This document shows positions 1 through 5,342 of a stretch of 5,342 nucleotides of DNA, piece after piece. The stretch comes from Methanobacteriota archaeon (GTDB taxonomy: Archaea; Thermoplasmatota; Poseidoniia; Poseidoniales; Poseidoniaceae): assembly GCA_029979405.1 (NCBI GenBank), contig JAPOHM010000108.1, positions 1 through 5,342 of the forward strand. Direction: 5' to 3'. A program made the translations under genes and the position numbers. Each line of letters begins with the position of its first letter. Position 1 is the first letter of the stretch. The notes under the pieces are model-generated. The model saw only the letters and a program-made list of their open reading frames with translations, was not told the DNA's origin and searched no databases.

Positions 1-302
1 CGGCCCCCGCAAAGGCTGTCTAAAGGTCTAACTTCATATCCTTTGGCACCTTTATTTAAACCGAAAACTTCTACACTTCCGATAGGTTTTTTTGCAGTAT
101 TGAGCAAGGATTCAAGATGATTGCTGACTATCACTTCGAGCCCAGCTCCACCAATAGTCCCACATTTTCCATTTTCAGAAATTGCTAGTTTTGCACCAAC
201 TTTCCCCGGTACGGAACCTTGGGTTGAAACTACACTAGCAATTGCAACTTTTGAGTTATTGCTGAGTTGTTCAAGAGTCCAACGCAATACTCTCGCAGTC
301 AT
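1..302 (-). CDS. xdhC: XdhC/CoxI-family molybdoenzyme maturation protein (3' part missing, off left edge)
   Basis: The first 100 residues are visible, starting at ATG 302-300; the rest lies beyond position 1. The N-terminal XdhC_CoxI domain is recognisable: VVSTQGSVPGKVGAKLAI at residues 24-41 matches the family's GS-P-x-x-x-GAK stretch, GTIGGAGLE at 48-56 matches the GTIGGG-x-x-E signature (one Gly is Ala here), and LCGG at 97-100 matches the conserved Cys-Gly-Gly. In the family, XdhC binds molybdenum cofactor and helps sulfurate and insert it into xanthine-oxidase-type hydroxylases; the usual C-terminal Rossmann domain is not visible. The start is well supported: GGAGG at 314-310 sits 7 bases upstream, and the ATG overlaps the stop of the upstream mocA-like gene as ATGA, which implies translational coupling. 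The family call is firm. The precise client enzyme is unknown. Confidence 0.88.
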   Translation of the reverse strand, partial: MTARVLRWTLEQLSNNSKVAIASVVSTQGSVPGKVGAKLAISENGKCGTIGGAGLEVIVSNHLESLLNTAKKPIGSVEVFGLNKGAKGYEVRPLDSLCGG

Positions 303-841
303 TTTAATGCCTCCAAATCATCTTCAGTATCGATGTTCATATGTTCGCCGGGGGCATTGATTTTTATTATTTCTAAACTATCTCTAAGTGATGAGTCCTC
401 TGGTAGTCCCAAAACCAAATCTATATCGCAGAGCAAAAGTGGATGACCGCTCGGAATTGGACTGGCATTCTTTTTGCTCTCGACCAATTTTTTGATCGTT
501 TCGCTATTCCATCCACATCTGTCTACTGGAACAACCAGAACCTTTCTTGGAGTTCTACCAATTTCTGAAACTAGTGATTTTATTCCAAGTTGTAAAGTGC
601 CTGTGCGACCATTATCTGGATTTGGATTAACAATTACTATTGATTCAGGAGCCTCAAGCATAATGTCGACCTGTAATTCGTTTCTTGTTACAATGATAAT
701 TGGAGAGCAGTTGGTTTCTTTCAATATTCTATTTGCTCTAGCGATAAGAGATTCTTCACCCCATTTTACTAATGCTTTGGGTTGACCTAATCGACTTGAA
801 GCGCCAGCAGCGAGAACTATCGCTGGTACAGATTTAGGCAT
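299..841 (-). CDS. mocA: MocA/MobA-like nucleotidyltransferase (probable molybdenum cofactor cytidylyltransferase)
   Basis: A 180-residue single-domain protein, close to the family's usual 190-200. The nucleotide-binding signature LAAGASSRLGQPKAL is at residues 10-24 (Lys22 is the conserved Lys). Further landmarks are NPNPDNGRTGTLQLG at 72-86, the metal-binding Asp in VVPVD (D107), GHP at 132-134 and the C-terminal NIDTEDDL at 169-176. MocA-type enzymes attach CMP to molybdopterin to give the dinucleotide cofactor used by xanthine-oxidase-family hydroxylases; MobA relatives use GTP, and other relatives transfer nucleotides to sugars. The choice of MocA rests on the XdhC-family gene that directly follows with a 4-base overlap. 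The ATG at 841-839 lies 4 bases after the acyl-CoA dehydrogenase stop; a weak AAAGGG lies upstream, so coupling to the preceding gene is likely. Substrate (CTP or GTP) cannot be settled from sequence alone. Confidence 0.85.
   Translation of the reverse strand: MPKSVPAIVLAAGASSRLGQPKALVKWGEESLIARANRILKETNCSPIIIVTRNELQVDIMLEAPESIVIVNPNPDNGRTGTLQLGIKSLVSEIGRTPRKVLVVPVDRCGWNSETIKKLVESKKNASPIPSGHPLLLCDIDLVLGLPEDSSLRDSLEIIKINAPGEHMNIDTEDDLEALK
310..314 (-). promoter_or_regulatory. Ribosome binding site of the xdhC-like gene
   Basis: GGAGG on the minus strand, 7 bases before ATG 302, lies inside the last codons of the upstream mocA-like gene. With the ATGA stop/start overlap it fixes the xdhC start. 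Confidence 0.75.
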
Positions 842-845
842 TTAA

Positions 846-1994
846 TCACAAGCCCTTTGTAATCTCTCTACCAATAATCATTCGTTGTACTTGGCTACTA
901 CCTTCGTAAATTTGCATTACTTTTGCTGCTCGCATGAGCCTAGCTACTGGATATTCTTCAGAATAACCATACCCGCCATAAACTTGAACTGCATCTGTAG
1001 AAACTTCCATTGCTGTATCTGCTGCAAATCTCTTTGCATGAGCCGCCGATTCGGTATTTGCAATACCTGAATCAAAATCTGAGGCTGATTTCCAAGTTAG
1101 CATTCTTGAAGCCTCGATTTTAGTTTTCATATCAGCGAGCATGAATTGTATGGCTTGATGTTTGTGAAGTGGTTTTCCGAAGGTTTGTCTTTCTGATGAG
1201 TATTGCAGTGAGTGTTCGTATGCGGCTCTAGCCAATCCAGTTGCATGAGCTGCAATATTTGGTCGAGACATGTCGAATGCTTTCATGGCGTTCATCCAGC
1301 CACCAGATTCGCTACCTCCAACTAAATTCTCAGCTGGAATACGCATATCATCAAACGAAATTGAACGTGTGTCAGAACATCTTTGACCCATGTTATTTTC
1401 TTTCTTGCCGAGGGTCAATCCTTCTGAATTTGCATCCACGATAAAACCAGACATTCCTCTATATCCAGCATCAATATCTGTTTTTGCCAAAACGAAGAAC
1501 CAGTCTGCGTAACCTGCGCCTGTAATCCACATTTTTGAGCCGTTAATGACATACTCATCTCCATCTTTTACTGCTAAAGTCTTGCAAGCTGCTACATCAG
1601 AACCAGCGCCCGGTTCAGTAACTGCATAGGAAGCAAGAGCACCGTTTTCAGCTACCATTCGTAAATATTTGTCCTTCTGTTCCTCTGTTGCGCCTGTAAT
1701 TACCGGAGCACAAGCAAGAGATGTTGCATAAGCGGCGGTAGCAAAACCAGGGTCCCCCCAAGCTAGTTCCTCGTTAACTAGAACTTCTTCCATAGTACCT
1801 AATCCAGGTCCACCATAATCTTCGGAAATATGTAAATTGAGCAAACCCATTTCATGAGCAGCATTGATAGCATCTTTTGGATAAGTTGATTCTTGGTCCC
1901 AATGCTCTGCATTTGGCCTGATTTCATCAACTGCAAATTCGTGAGCTAATTCACGTAACATCCCTTGCATTTCATCCAATTGGAAGTCGACCAT
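846..1994 (-). CDS. Acyl-CoA dehydrogenase, medium-chain (MCAD)-like
   Basis: A complete 382-residue FAD flavoenzyme of the expected length, which introduces the alpha-beta double bond into acyl-CoA and passes electrons to an electron-transfer flavoprotein. Landmarks in order: helical N-terminal domain with GLLNLHISEDYGGPGLG at residues 50-66; FAD and substrate strand YAVTEPGAGSD at 123-133; WITGAGYAD at 156-164; NMGQRCSDTR at 201-210; RQTFGKPL at 269-276; QVYGGYGY at 337-344; and IYEGSSQVQR at 362-371, where Glu364 is the expected catalytic base. NMGQRCSDTR and the neighbouring FD-x-x-RP match mitochondrial MCAD as I recall it, so a medium-chain straight acyl-CoA is the likely substrate; branched or short chains remain possible. 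The ATG at 1994 has GGGG 5 bases upstream. The gene follows the exchanger by 37 bases and precedes the mocA-like gene by 4, so it is probably co-transcribed with the latter. Confidence 0.95.
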   Translation of the reverse strand: MVDFQLDEMQGMLRELAHEFAVDEIRPNAEHWDQESTYPKDAINAAHEMGLLNLHISEDYGGPGLGTMEEVLVNEELAWGDPGFATAAYATSLACAPVITGATEEQKDKYLRMVAENGALASYAVTEPGAGSDVAACKTLAVKDGDEYVINGSKMWITGAGYADWFFVLAKTDIDAGYRGMSGFIVDANSEGLTLGKKENNMGQRCSDTRSISFDDMRIPAENLVGGSESGGWMNAMKAFDMSRPNIAAHATGLARAAYEHSLQYSSERQTFGKPLHKHQAIQFMLADMKTKIEASRMLTWKSASDFDSGIANTESAAHAKRFAADTAMEVSTDAVQVYGGYGYSEEYPVARLMRAAKVMQIYEGSSQVQRMIIGREITKGL

Positions 1995-2031
1995 GATTAC
2001 CCCAAAGAGCCATACTGAATAAGAGATACTA
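1995..2031 (-). other. 37-base spacer between the exchanger and acyl-CoA dehydrogenase genes
   Basis: This short spacer on the minus strand holds GGGG at 2003-2000, the likely ribosome site for the dehydrogenase. It has an A/T-rich stretch just after the exchanger stop but no convincing TATA box or T-run terminator. Read-through from the exchanger gene is therefore possible, but an own promoter inside the exchanger gene cannot be excluded. Confidence 0.4.
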
Positions 2032-3165
2032 TCATCCGATAGTAATTAATCCCCGGCGCTCTAATTCTATAAGCATAATGAAAATTGCATACAAACCTAT
2101 CAGTATCGCTCCCTCTATCCTACTGAAGGTAAATCCTGACCACATCATTGCCAAACATATCGATACTCCGATCAGTGTAGCTGGGATGATTAGATACATT
2201 GTCAAATCATAAGATGCTGCAGTAATTGAAATTGGTGAAATCAATGCTGCAATTCCGATTGAGAGTAGTGGGTCTGTGATGTTTGAACCTATCAGTGTTC
2301 CAATTGCCACACCCTGACTTTTTCTAACAGCAATCATAGCGACTGTCAATTCGGGTAGAGACGTACCCAATCCGGACACTGTAGTTCCTACAACGGCATG
2401 GGGAACATTTAGTTTGTATGCAATTTCTGCGGCATAATTTACAAGTTGAGAAGCTGCATAAACTGCTAACGCTAAACCAAGGAAAACCATTACACCATAT
2501 GCTGTTGCGCTCCAGGAGAATTCCGATGATTTGATTTCGTCAACGAGTTCTAATTCATCTTCCCTAATCTTATCCTTGTTCGACAATAACCAACCAAGGT
2601 ATAGAAGGTAAATCAAGCATAATATTGCTCCTTCGATTCTGCTAAGTCCTCCGCCTTCCCACAATAGTCCTGAGAGCATTAGAACCGATGCAAGCATCAG
2701 TAATCCGTCTCTTCTGAGCCATGCCGGTCTTATCTCGAGAGGTTTGTAGGCAACAACTATTCCTAAAACAAGCGTGATTTGAACTAAAACTGAACCATAG
2801 ATATTACCGACTGCTAAATCCATCGAGGCAGGATCTGAATCAGATGATGCGGAAGCAGTAGCAGTTACCAATATTTCAGGGAGTGAAGTGCCTATACTTA
2901 CGATCGTTAACCCAATCACGACCTCAGCCATTCCAACTCTTCTTGCTAAACCTTTTGCACCTTCTACAAAGAAATCAGCACTTGTTATCAACAATGCCAT
3001 CGCAATAACAACCAGAAGGAGTAAAATTCCGATATTTGTCCAATCATTGAGTGTAGTGATGCCCTCGAGAATGAATAATGTGACAAATAACGCTAACGCA
3101 ATTAGAAAAGCATTCCATTGTAAGAGTGAGCCTATGCCTTGTTCCTTCCCCGGCGCCCCCTCCAT
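2032..3165 (-). CDS. CaCA-family sodium (or proton)/calcium exchanger, YrbG/NCX type
   Basis: A 377-residue membrane antiporter made of two homologous halves. The alpha-1 repeat has IGTSLPE at 91-97 and GNIYGSVLVQ at 120-129; the alpha-2 repeat has LGTSLPE at 266-272 and GTLIGSNITD at 289-298. Both GTSLPE glutamates (E97, E272) are the expected cation ligands. The halves also share an exact SRIEGAIL (175-182 and 348-355), coded by different codons, as expected for an old inverted-topology duplication. About ten core membrane helices are evident, split by an acidic cytosolic loop near residues 195-215. An extra hydrophobic segment at 17-35 precedes the usual first helix. Oddly, alpha-1 has Val126 and Gln129 where Asn and Asn/Asp are usual, while alpha-2 keeps N295 and D298. 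The ATG at 3165 has GGAG 5 bases upstream, with no in-frame alternative close by. Family is sure; the coupling ion is not. Confidence 0.93.
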   Translation of the reverse strand: MEGAPGKEQGIGSLLQWNAFLIALALFVTLFILEGITTLNDWTNIGILLLLVVIAMALLITSADFFVEGAKGLARRVGMAEVVIGLTIVSIGTSLPEILVTATASASSDSDPASMDLAVGNIYGSVLVQITLVLGIVVAYKPLEIRPAWLRRDGLLMLASVLMLSGLLWEGGGLSRIEGAILCLIYLLYLGWLLSNKDKIREDELELVDEIKSSEFSWSATAYGVMVFLGLALAVYAASQLVNYAAEIAYKLNVPHAVVGTTVSGLGTSLPELTVAMIAVRKSQGVAIGTLIGSNITDPLLSIGIAALISPISITAASYDLTMYLIIPATLIGVSICLAMMWSGFTFSRIEGAILIGLYAIFIMLIELERRGLITIG

Positions 3166-3170
3166 GCAGA

Positions 3171-3174
3171 CTCC
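3171..3174 (-). promoter_or_regulatory. Ribosome binding site of the exchanger gene
   Basis: GGAG on the minus strand, 5 bases before ATG 3165, supports this start. A second SD-like GAGGTGT at 3188-3182 lies further upstream, but no start codon in the right frame follows it. Confidence 0.5.
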
Positions 3175-3201
3175 AGAAAGTACACCTCTTTGATGGTTCT
3201 C

Positions 3202-3209
3202 ATAATATA
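3202..3209. promoter_or_regulatory. Possible shared TATA-like box for the divergent exchanger and aquaporin genes
   Basis: ATAATATA lies in the 81-base spacer between two divergent starts (3165 minus, 3247 plus). It is A/T-only and near-symmetric, so it could be read in either direction. If transcription begins about 25 bases away, as in archaea, each mRNA would start about 14-15 bases before its start codon, just upstream of its ribosome site. A run of seven A's (3211-3217) follows. No clear purine-rich BRE is visible on the minus-strand side. If the organism is bacterial this could instead be a -10-like element. It is a pattern match only. Confidence 0.35.
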
Positions 3210-3237
3210 CAAAAAAACAATCAAACTATGATAATTG

Positions 3238-3242
3238 GGAGG
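3238..3242 (+). promoter_or_regulatory. Ribosome binding site that favours GTG 3247 for the aquaporin gene
   Basis: GGAGG, within GGGAGGGG, ends 4 bases before GTG 3247. The upstream in-frame TTG at 3235 overlaps this motif and would put the ribosome site inside the coding region, so GTG is the better start. Confidence 0.65.
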
Positions 3243-3246
3243 GGTT

Positions 3247-3837
3247 GTGAACAAGTACCTTGCTGAGTTTCTTGGGACATTTTTGATGGTCCTTTTGGGT
3301 TGTGGTTCAATCGCAATTGGTTGGAATAGTGTAATGGTTAGCATAACGTTTGGATTTGCAGTTTTTGTCGCAATAATGATATTCCAACCACATTCTGGGG
3401 CTCATATAAATCCGGCTGTTTCAATCGCATTTGCTGCGAAAGGAGACCTTGAGGCTAAATTACTTCCAGGATACATAACCGCACAATGTTTTGGTGGATT
3501 TCTTGCAGCTCTAATAGTGATGGATGGAGAAACCAAATATTCAGTATCACTTTCAGAAGCTTTCCTTATAGAAATATCAATCACATTATTGTTAATGTAT
3601 TCAATTCACATACTCGTTAATCGTAAGGAAAATCTTCCAACTTTAGCCCTTGGAGTAGGATCTATGGTTGCATTATTGGCATTTTTATTCGGCGAATATA
3701 CAGGTGCTGGAATGAATCCAGCAAGGAGCCTTGGGCCAAATATTGTCACATCGACTGGTGGTTTGTTATTGTACGTTGTAGGGCCAGTAATTGGGGCTAC
3801 AATATCGAACTTTATTGCCCTAAGAGGCGACGAATAA
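3247..3837 (+). CDS. Aquaporin / MIP-family channel
   Basis: A compact 196-residue channel (numbered from GTG 3247) with six membrane helices, shorter than the usual 230-270 because its loops are short. It opens with KYLAEFLGTF, typical of the family's first helix. Both pore half-helix signatures are present: HINPAV around N55-P56-A57 and GMNPARS around N157-P158-A159-R160. By spacing from the NPA motifs, the aromatic/arginine filter is Phe35, Ala145, Ala154 and Arg160. Phe at the first site resembles water channels, but water-selective members usually have His at the second, where this has Ala. The protein should conduct water or small neutral solutes (glycerol, urea, ammonia-like) across the cytoplasmic membrane; the substrate is not decidable here. 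It is divergent from the exchanger gene, and its last 26 bases overlap the end of the opposing E1 gene. An alternative TTG start at 3235 would add four residues. Confidence 0.95.
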   Translation: MNKYLAEFLGTFLMVLLGCGSIAIGWNSVMVSITFGFAVFVAIMIFQPHSGAHINPAVSIAFAAKGDLEAKLLPGYITAQCFGGFLAALIVMDGETKYSVSLSEAFLIEISITLLLMYSIHILVNRKENLPTLALGVGSMVALLAFLFGEYTGAGMNPARSLGPNIVTSTGGLLLYVVGPVIGATISNFIALRGDE

Positions 3838-5342
3838 TTTTCTCTACATGTTCCGAATCTGGAATAGTATGGTTTTCTAAAGGTGGAGAGAAAGGCACTG
3901 GTGTGTCTAATGCGCCAATTACGACAGGAACTGATTCCAAAGCGTAAAATGCGTCCTCAAGAATTCTTGAAAGCATTGAGTGCCCTATTCCTCCAAACCA
4001 TTGTCCTTCCTGTAAGATTACCAGTCGACCAGTACGAATAACGCTTGAAATGCATGTTTCAGCATCAAACGGAATTAATGTTCGGACATCAATTATTTCA
4101 ACTTCGATATCTTCAGCGGATAGTTTGTCTGCTACATCCTTTGCTATGTGAAGCATTGAACCCCAAGTTACTATGGTGATATCTTCGCCTCCTCTGATTA
4201 TTTCGGATTTACCAATTTTGTATTGCTTTCCTTCCTCAATAGCTTTGTTGACATTTTCAGTCAAGACATTCTGATTGATATTTTTGCCCCAGCCTGTCTT
4301 TCCACCGCGAAGACCGTACAGGCCAATGTGTTCGAGGAACAAGACTGGGTCGTCTATCGCTGCTGCTTCAACGAGTAAATCATAGGCATCTTGTGGAGTT
4401 CCAGGTGCAACTACAATTAGTCCAGGGTCATTCGCATACCATGATTCAATCATATTGGCATGGAATGGCCCACTTCTTGTTCTTGCGCCCAAGGGGACTC
4501 GAATTGTCATCGGTACTTTAGCACCCCATCTCCATCTTAACATAGCGGCATTGTTGATCAGCGCATTGTGAGCCAATGCGGCAAAACCGCCAAATTGAAT
4601 CTCTGCCATAGGCCTCATACCAGAAAGTGCAGCACCAGTTGCTGAATGAATGATGACGGCTTCGCAAAGTGGCATGTCCAGCAGTTTATCTTGATGCCCA
4701 TTTGCTTTCAGAGGAATATTCATCCCAAAAGCCCCAGCAACTTCCATATCTTCTCCCATGAATATTGTTTGTTCGCCATATCTCTCAGCGATATCACACA
4801 TAGCCTGTTGTATTGCCCGTGAATATGTCCATCCACCTGACTCTGAATATTCAAGTAAGCACTCGCCAACTTGCAATACTGGAGTGTGTTCTTCACTTAT
4901 TTTCTCCCCCGACAATCTATTTAAATGGTCTTCATGAGTATCCGCATCATGAAGTGAGGTAACACCGATTGTGACTGTTTCAGGGTCGGGCCATTGCATA
5001 TTTTCTACGTCGTTACGTGCTTCATCAACCAGATTTTGTTCTTCACTTTCCATCGTTTGTATTTCTTCTTCAGAAATACCAAGTGAGAGGAGTAAATCTC
5101 GATGAGATGGTATGGGATCTTTTTGTTCCCAGTAGTCTAACAAATCTCGGTCGACATAACCCGGAGGAGTACCTGTTGCTGAACCGAGATACAAATCATC
5201 ATGATGGTGAGCATGTCCACAACCTCTCATTGTTTCAACGTGGATTAGGGTTGGCCCGCCTCCCTCGAGAGCGAACTCTCTTGCTGTTGCTACAGATGCA
5301 TGCCAAGATGCAGGGTCTGAACCATCAATCGTCCATGAAGGC
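3812..5342 (-). CDS. Fused alpha-beta E1 component of a thiamine-diphosphate 2-oxoacid dehydrogenase (5' part missing, off right edge)
   Basis: One reading frame of 509 visible residues runs without a stop from the right edge to TAA at 3814-3812. The Met at 5230 is internal: 37 upstream residues are plainly E1-alpha (IDGSD, ATAREFALEGGGPTLIHVET). Counting from that Met, the alpha end includes a His-rich GHAHHHDD (5-12), DYWEQKDPIPSHRDLL (32-47) and an acidic helical tail; a linker spans about 91-133. The beta domain begins near 134 (WTYSRAIQQAM) and carries MGEDME (Glu160, expected cofactor-activating Glu), MPLCEAVI (186-193), GPFHANMIESW with His257, the VEIIDVRTLIPFD strand and the DTPVPFSPPLE C-terminal motif. 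E1 decarboxylates pyruvate or branched-chain 2-oxoacids and acylates lipoyl-E2. Substrate cannot be fixed; no E2 or E3 is in view. The 3' end overlaps the aquaporin gene by 26 bases, tail-to-tail. Confidence 0.93.
   Translation of the reverse strand, partial: PSWTIDGSDPASWHASVATAREFALEGGGPTLIHVETMRGCGHAHHHDDLYLGSATGTPPGYVDRDLLDYWEQKDPIPSHRDLLLSLGISEEEIQTMESEEQNLVDEARNDVENMQWPDPETVTIGVTSLHDADTHEDHLNRLSGEKISEEHTPVLQVGECLLEYSESGGWTYSRAIQQAMCDIAERYGEQTIFMGEDMEVAGAFGMNIPLKANGHQDKLLDMPLCEAVIIHSATGAALSGMRPMAEIQFGGFAALAHNALINNAAMLRWRWGAKVPMTIRVPLGARTRSGPFHANMIESWYANDPGLIVVAPGTPQDAYDLLVEAAAIDDPVLFLEHIGLYGLRGGKTGWGKNINQNVLTENVNKAIEEGKQYKIGKSEIIRGGEDITIVTWGSMLHIAKDVADKLSAEDIEVEIIDVRTLIPFDAETCISSVIRTGRLVILQEGQWFGGIGHSMLSRILEDAFYALESVPVVIGALDTPVPFSPPLENHTIPDSEHVEKIIRRLLGQ

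Noticed and set aside
121..360. Open frame on the plus strand, 79 residues
   Set aside because: Lies antisense to the clear xdhC- and mocA-like genes, has no family features and no ribosome site.
474..785. Open frame on the plus strand, 103 residues
   Set aside because: Antisense shadow of the mocA-like gene, whose motifs are intact.
885..1444. Two plus-strand open frames (885-1070 and 1241-1444)
   Set aside because: Both are antisense to the acyl-CoA dehydrogenase; their Cys/His-rich or Leu-rich make-up follows from reading its codons backwards.
2101..2643. Repeated octapeptide-coding segments (2101-2124 and 2620-2643) as a DNA repeat
   Set aside because: The peptide is identical but the codons differ, so this is the ancient internal duplication of the exchanger rather than a recent DNA repeat.
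2888..3193. Plus-strand open frame of 101 residues near the exchanger start
   Set aside because: Antisense shadow of the hydrophobic exchanger helices; no ribosome site or recognisable domain.
3235..3246. TTG 3235 as the aquaporin start
   Set aside because: It overlaps the GGGAGGGG ribosome site; GTG 3247 gives the usual MIP N-terminus and a sensible spacing.
3228..3266. Tiny 12-codon frame starting at ATG 3228, overlapping the aquaporin start (possible leader peptide)
   Set aside because: No ribosome site, would probably begin upstream of the predicted transcript start, and the length is expected by chance.
3132..3344. Minus-strand open frame of 70 residues across the divergent spacer
   Set aside because: Overlaps the starts of two well-supported genes in the wrong frame and shows no motif.
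3402..3584. Minus-strand open frame of 60 residues inside the aquaporin gene
   Set aside because: Antisense shadow of the aquaporin gene; covers its first NPA region reversed.
3838..3845. TTTTCTCT as a transcription terminator for the aquaporin gene
   Set aside because: Short T-rich stretch inside the E1 coding region with no stem-loop; not strong enough to list as a feature.

Overview
The window is gene-dense DNA, roughly 40% G+C by eye, with six protein genes and almost no spacer. The longest non-coding stretch is 81 bases. I see no RNA gene, mobile element, CRISPR array or long DNA repeat. The gene content fits an aerobic, fatty-acid and 2-oxoacid oxidising free-living microbe. Short leaders with GGAG-type ribosome sites, a TATA-like box between two divergent genes, tight packing and the style of the proteins suggest a planktonic marine archaeon of the Marine Group II/III (Thermoplasmatota) kind. 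A marine bacterium is not excluded; this placement is inference.

Left block (minus strand, read from 3165 down to 1): a CaCA-family cation/Ca2+ exchanger, then after 37 bases a medium-chain-type acyl-CoA dehydrogenase, then after 4 bases a MocA-like nucleotidyltransferase, which overlaps by 4 bases (ATGA) an XdhC/CoxI-family protein that runs off the left edge. The last three genes look like one transcript. MocA and XdhC types mature the molybdenum cofactor of xanthine-oxidase-family hydroxylases, so such an enzyme may be encoded beyond position 1.

Middle: an 81-base divergent spacer with a near-symmetric A/T box separates the exchanger from a plus-strand aquaporin-family channel (3247-3837). 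The channel has both NPA motifs and an atypical predicted selectivity filter.

Right block (minus strand): a thiamine-diphosphate 2-oxoacid dehydrogenase E1 in which the end of the alpha domain and the whole beta domain form one continuous reading frame. It is cut by the right edge at its N-terminus. Its 3' end overlaps the 3' end of the aquaporin gene tail-to-tail by 26 bases.

Together the window covers carbon oxidation (E1 making acyl-CoA, acyl-CoA dehydrogenase for beta-oxidation), molybdo-enzyme maturation, and membrane ion and small-solute transport. All families are recognisable. I did not find a clearly new system. The points most worth a second look are the asymmetric ion site of the exchanger, the channel filter, the fused E1 with a His-rich loop, and the link between acyl-CoA oxidation and molybdenum-cofactor genes.
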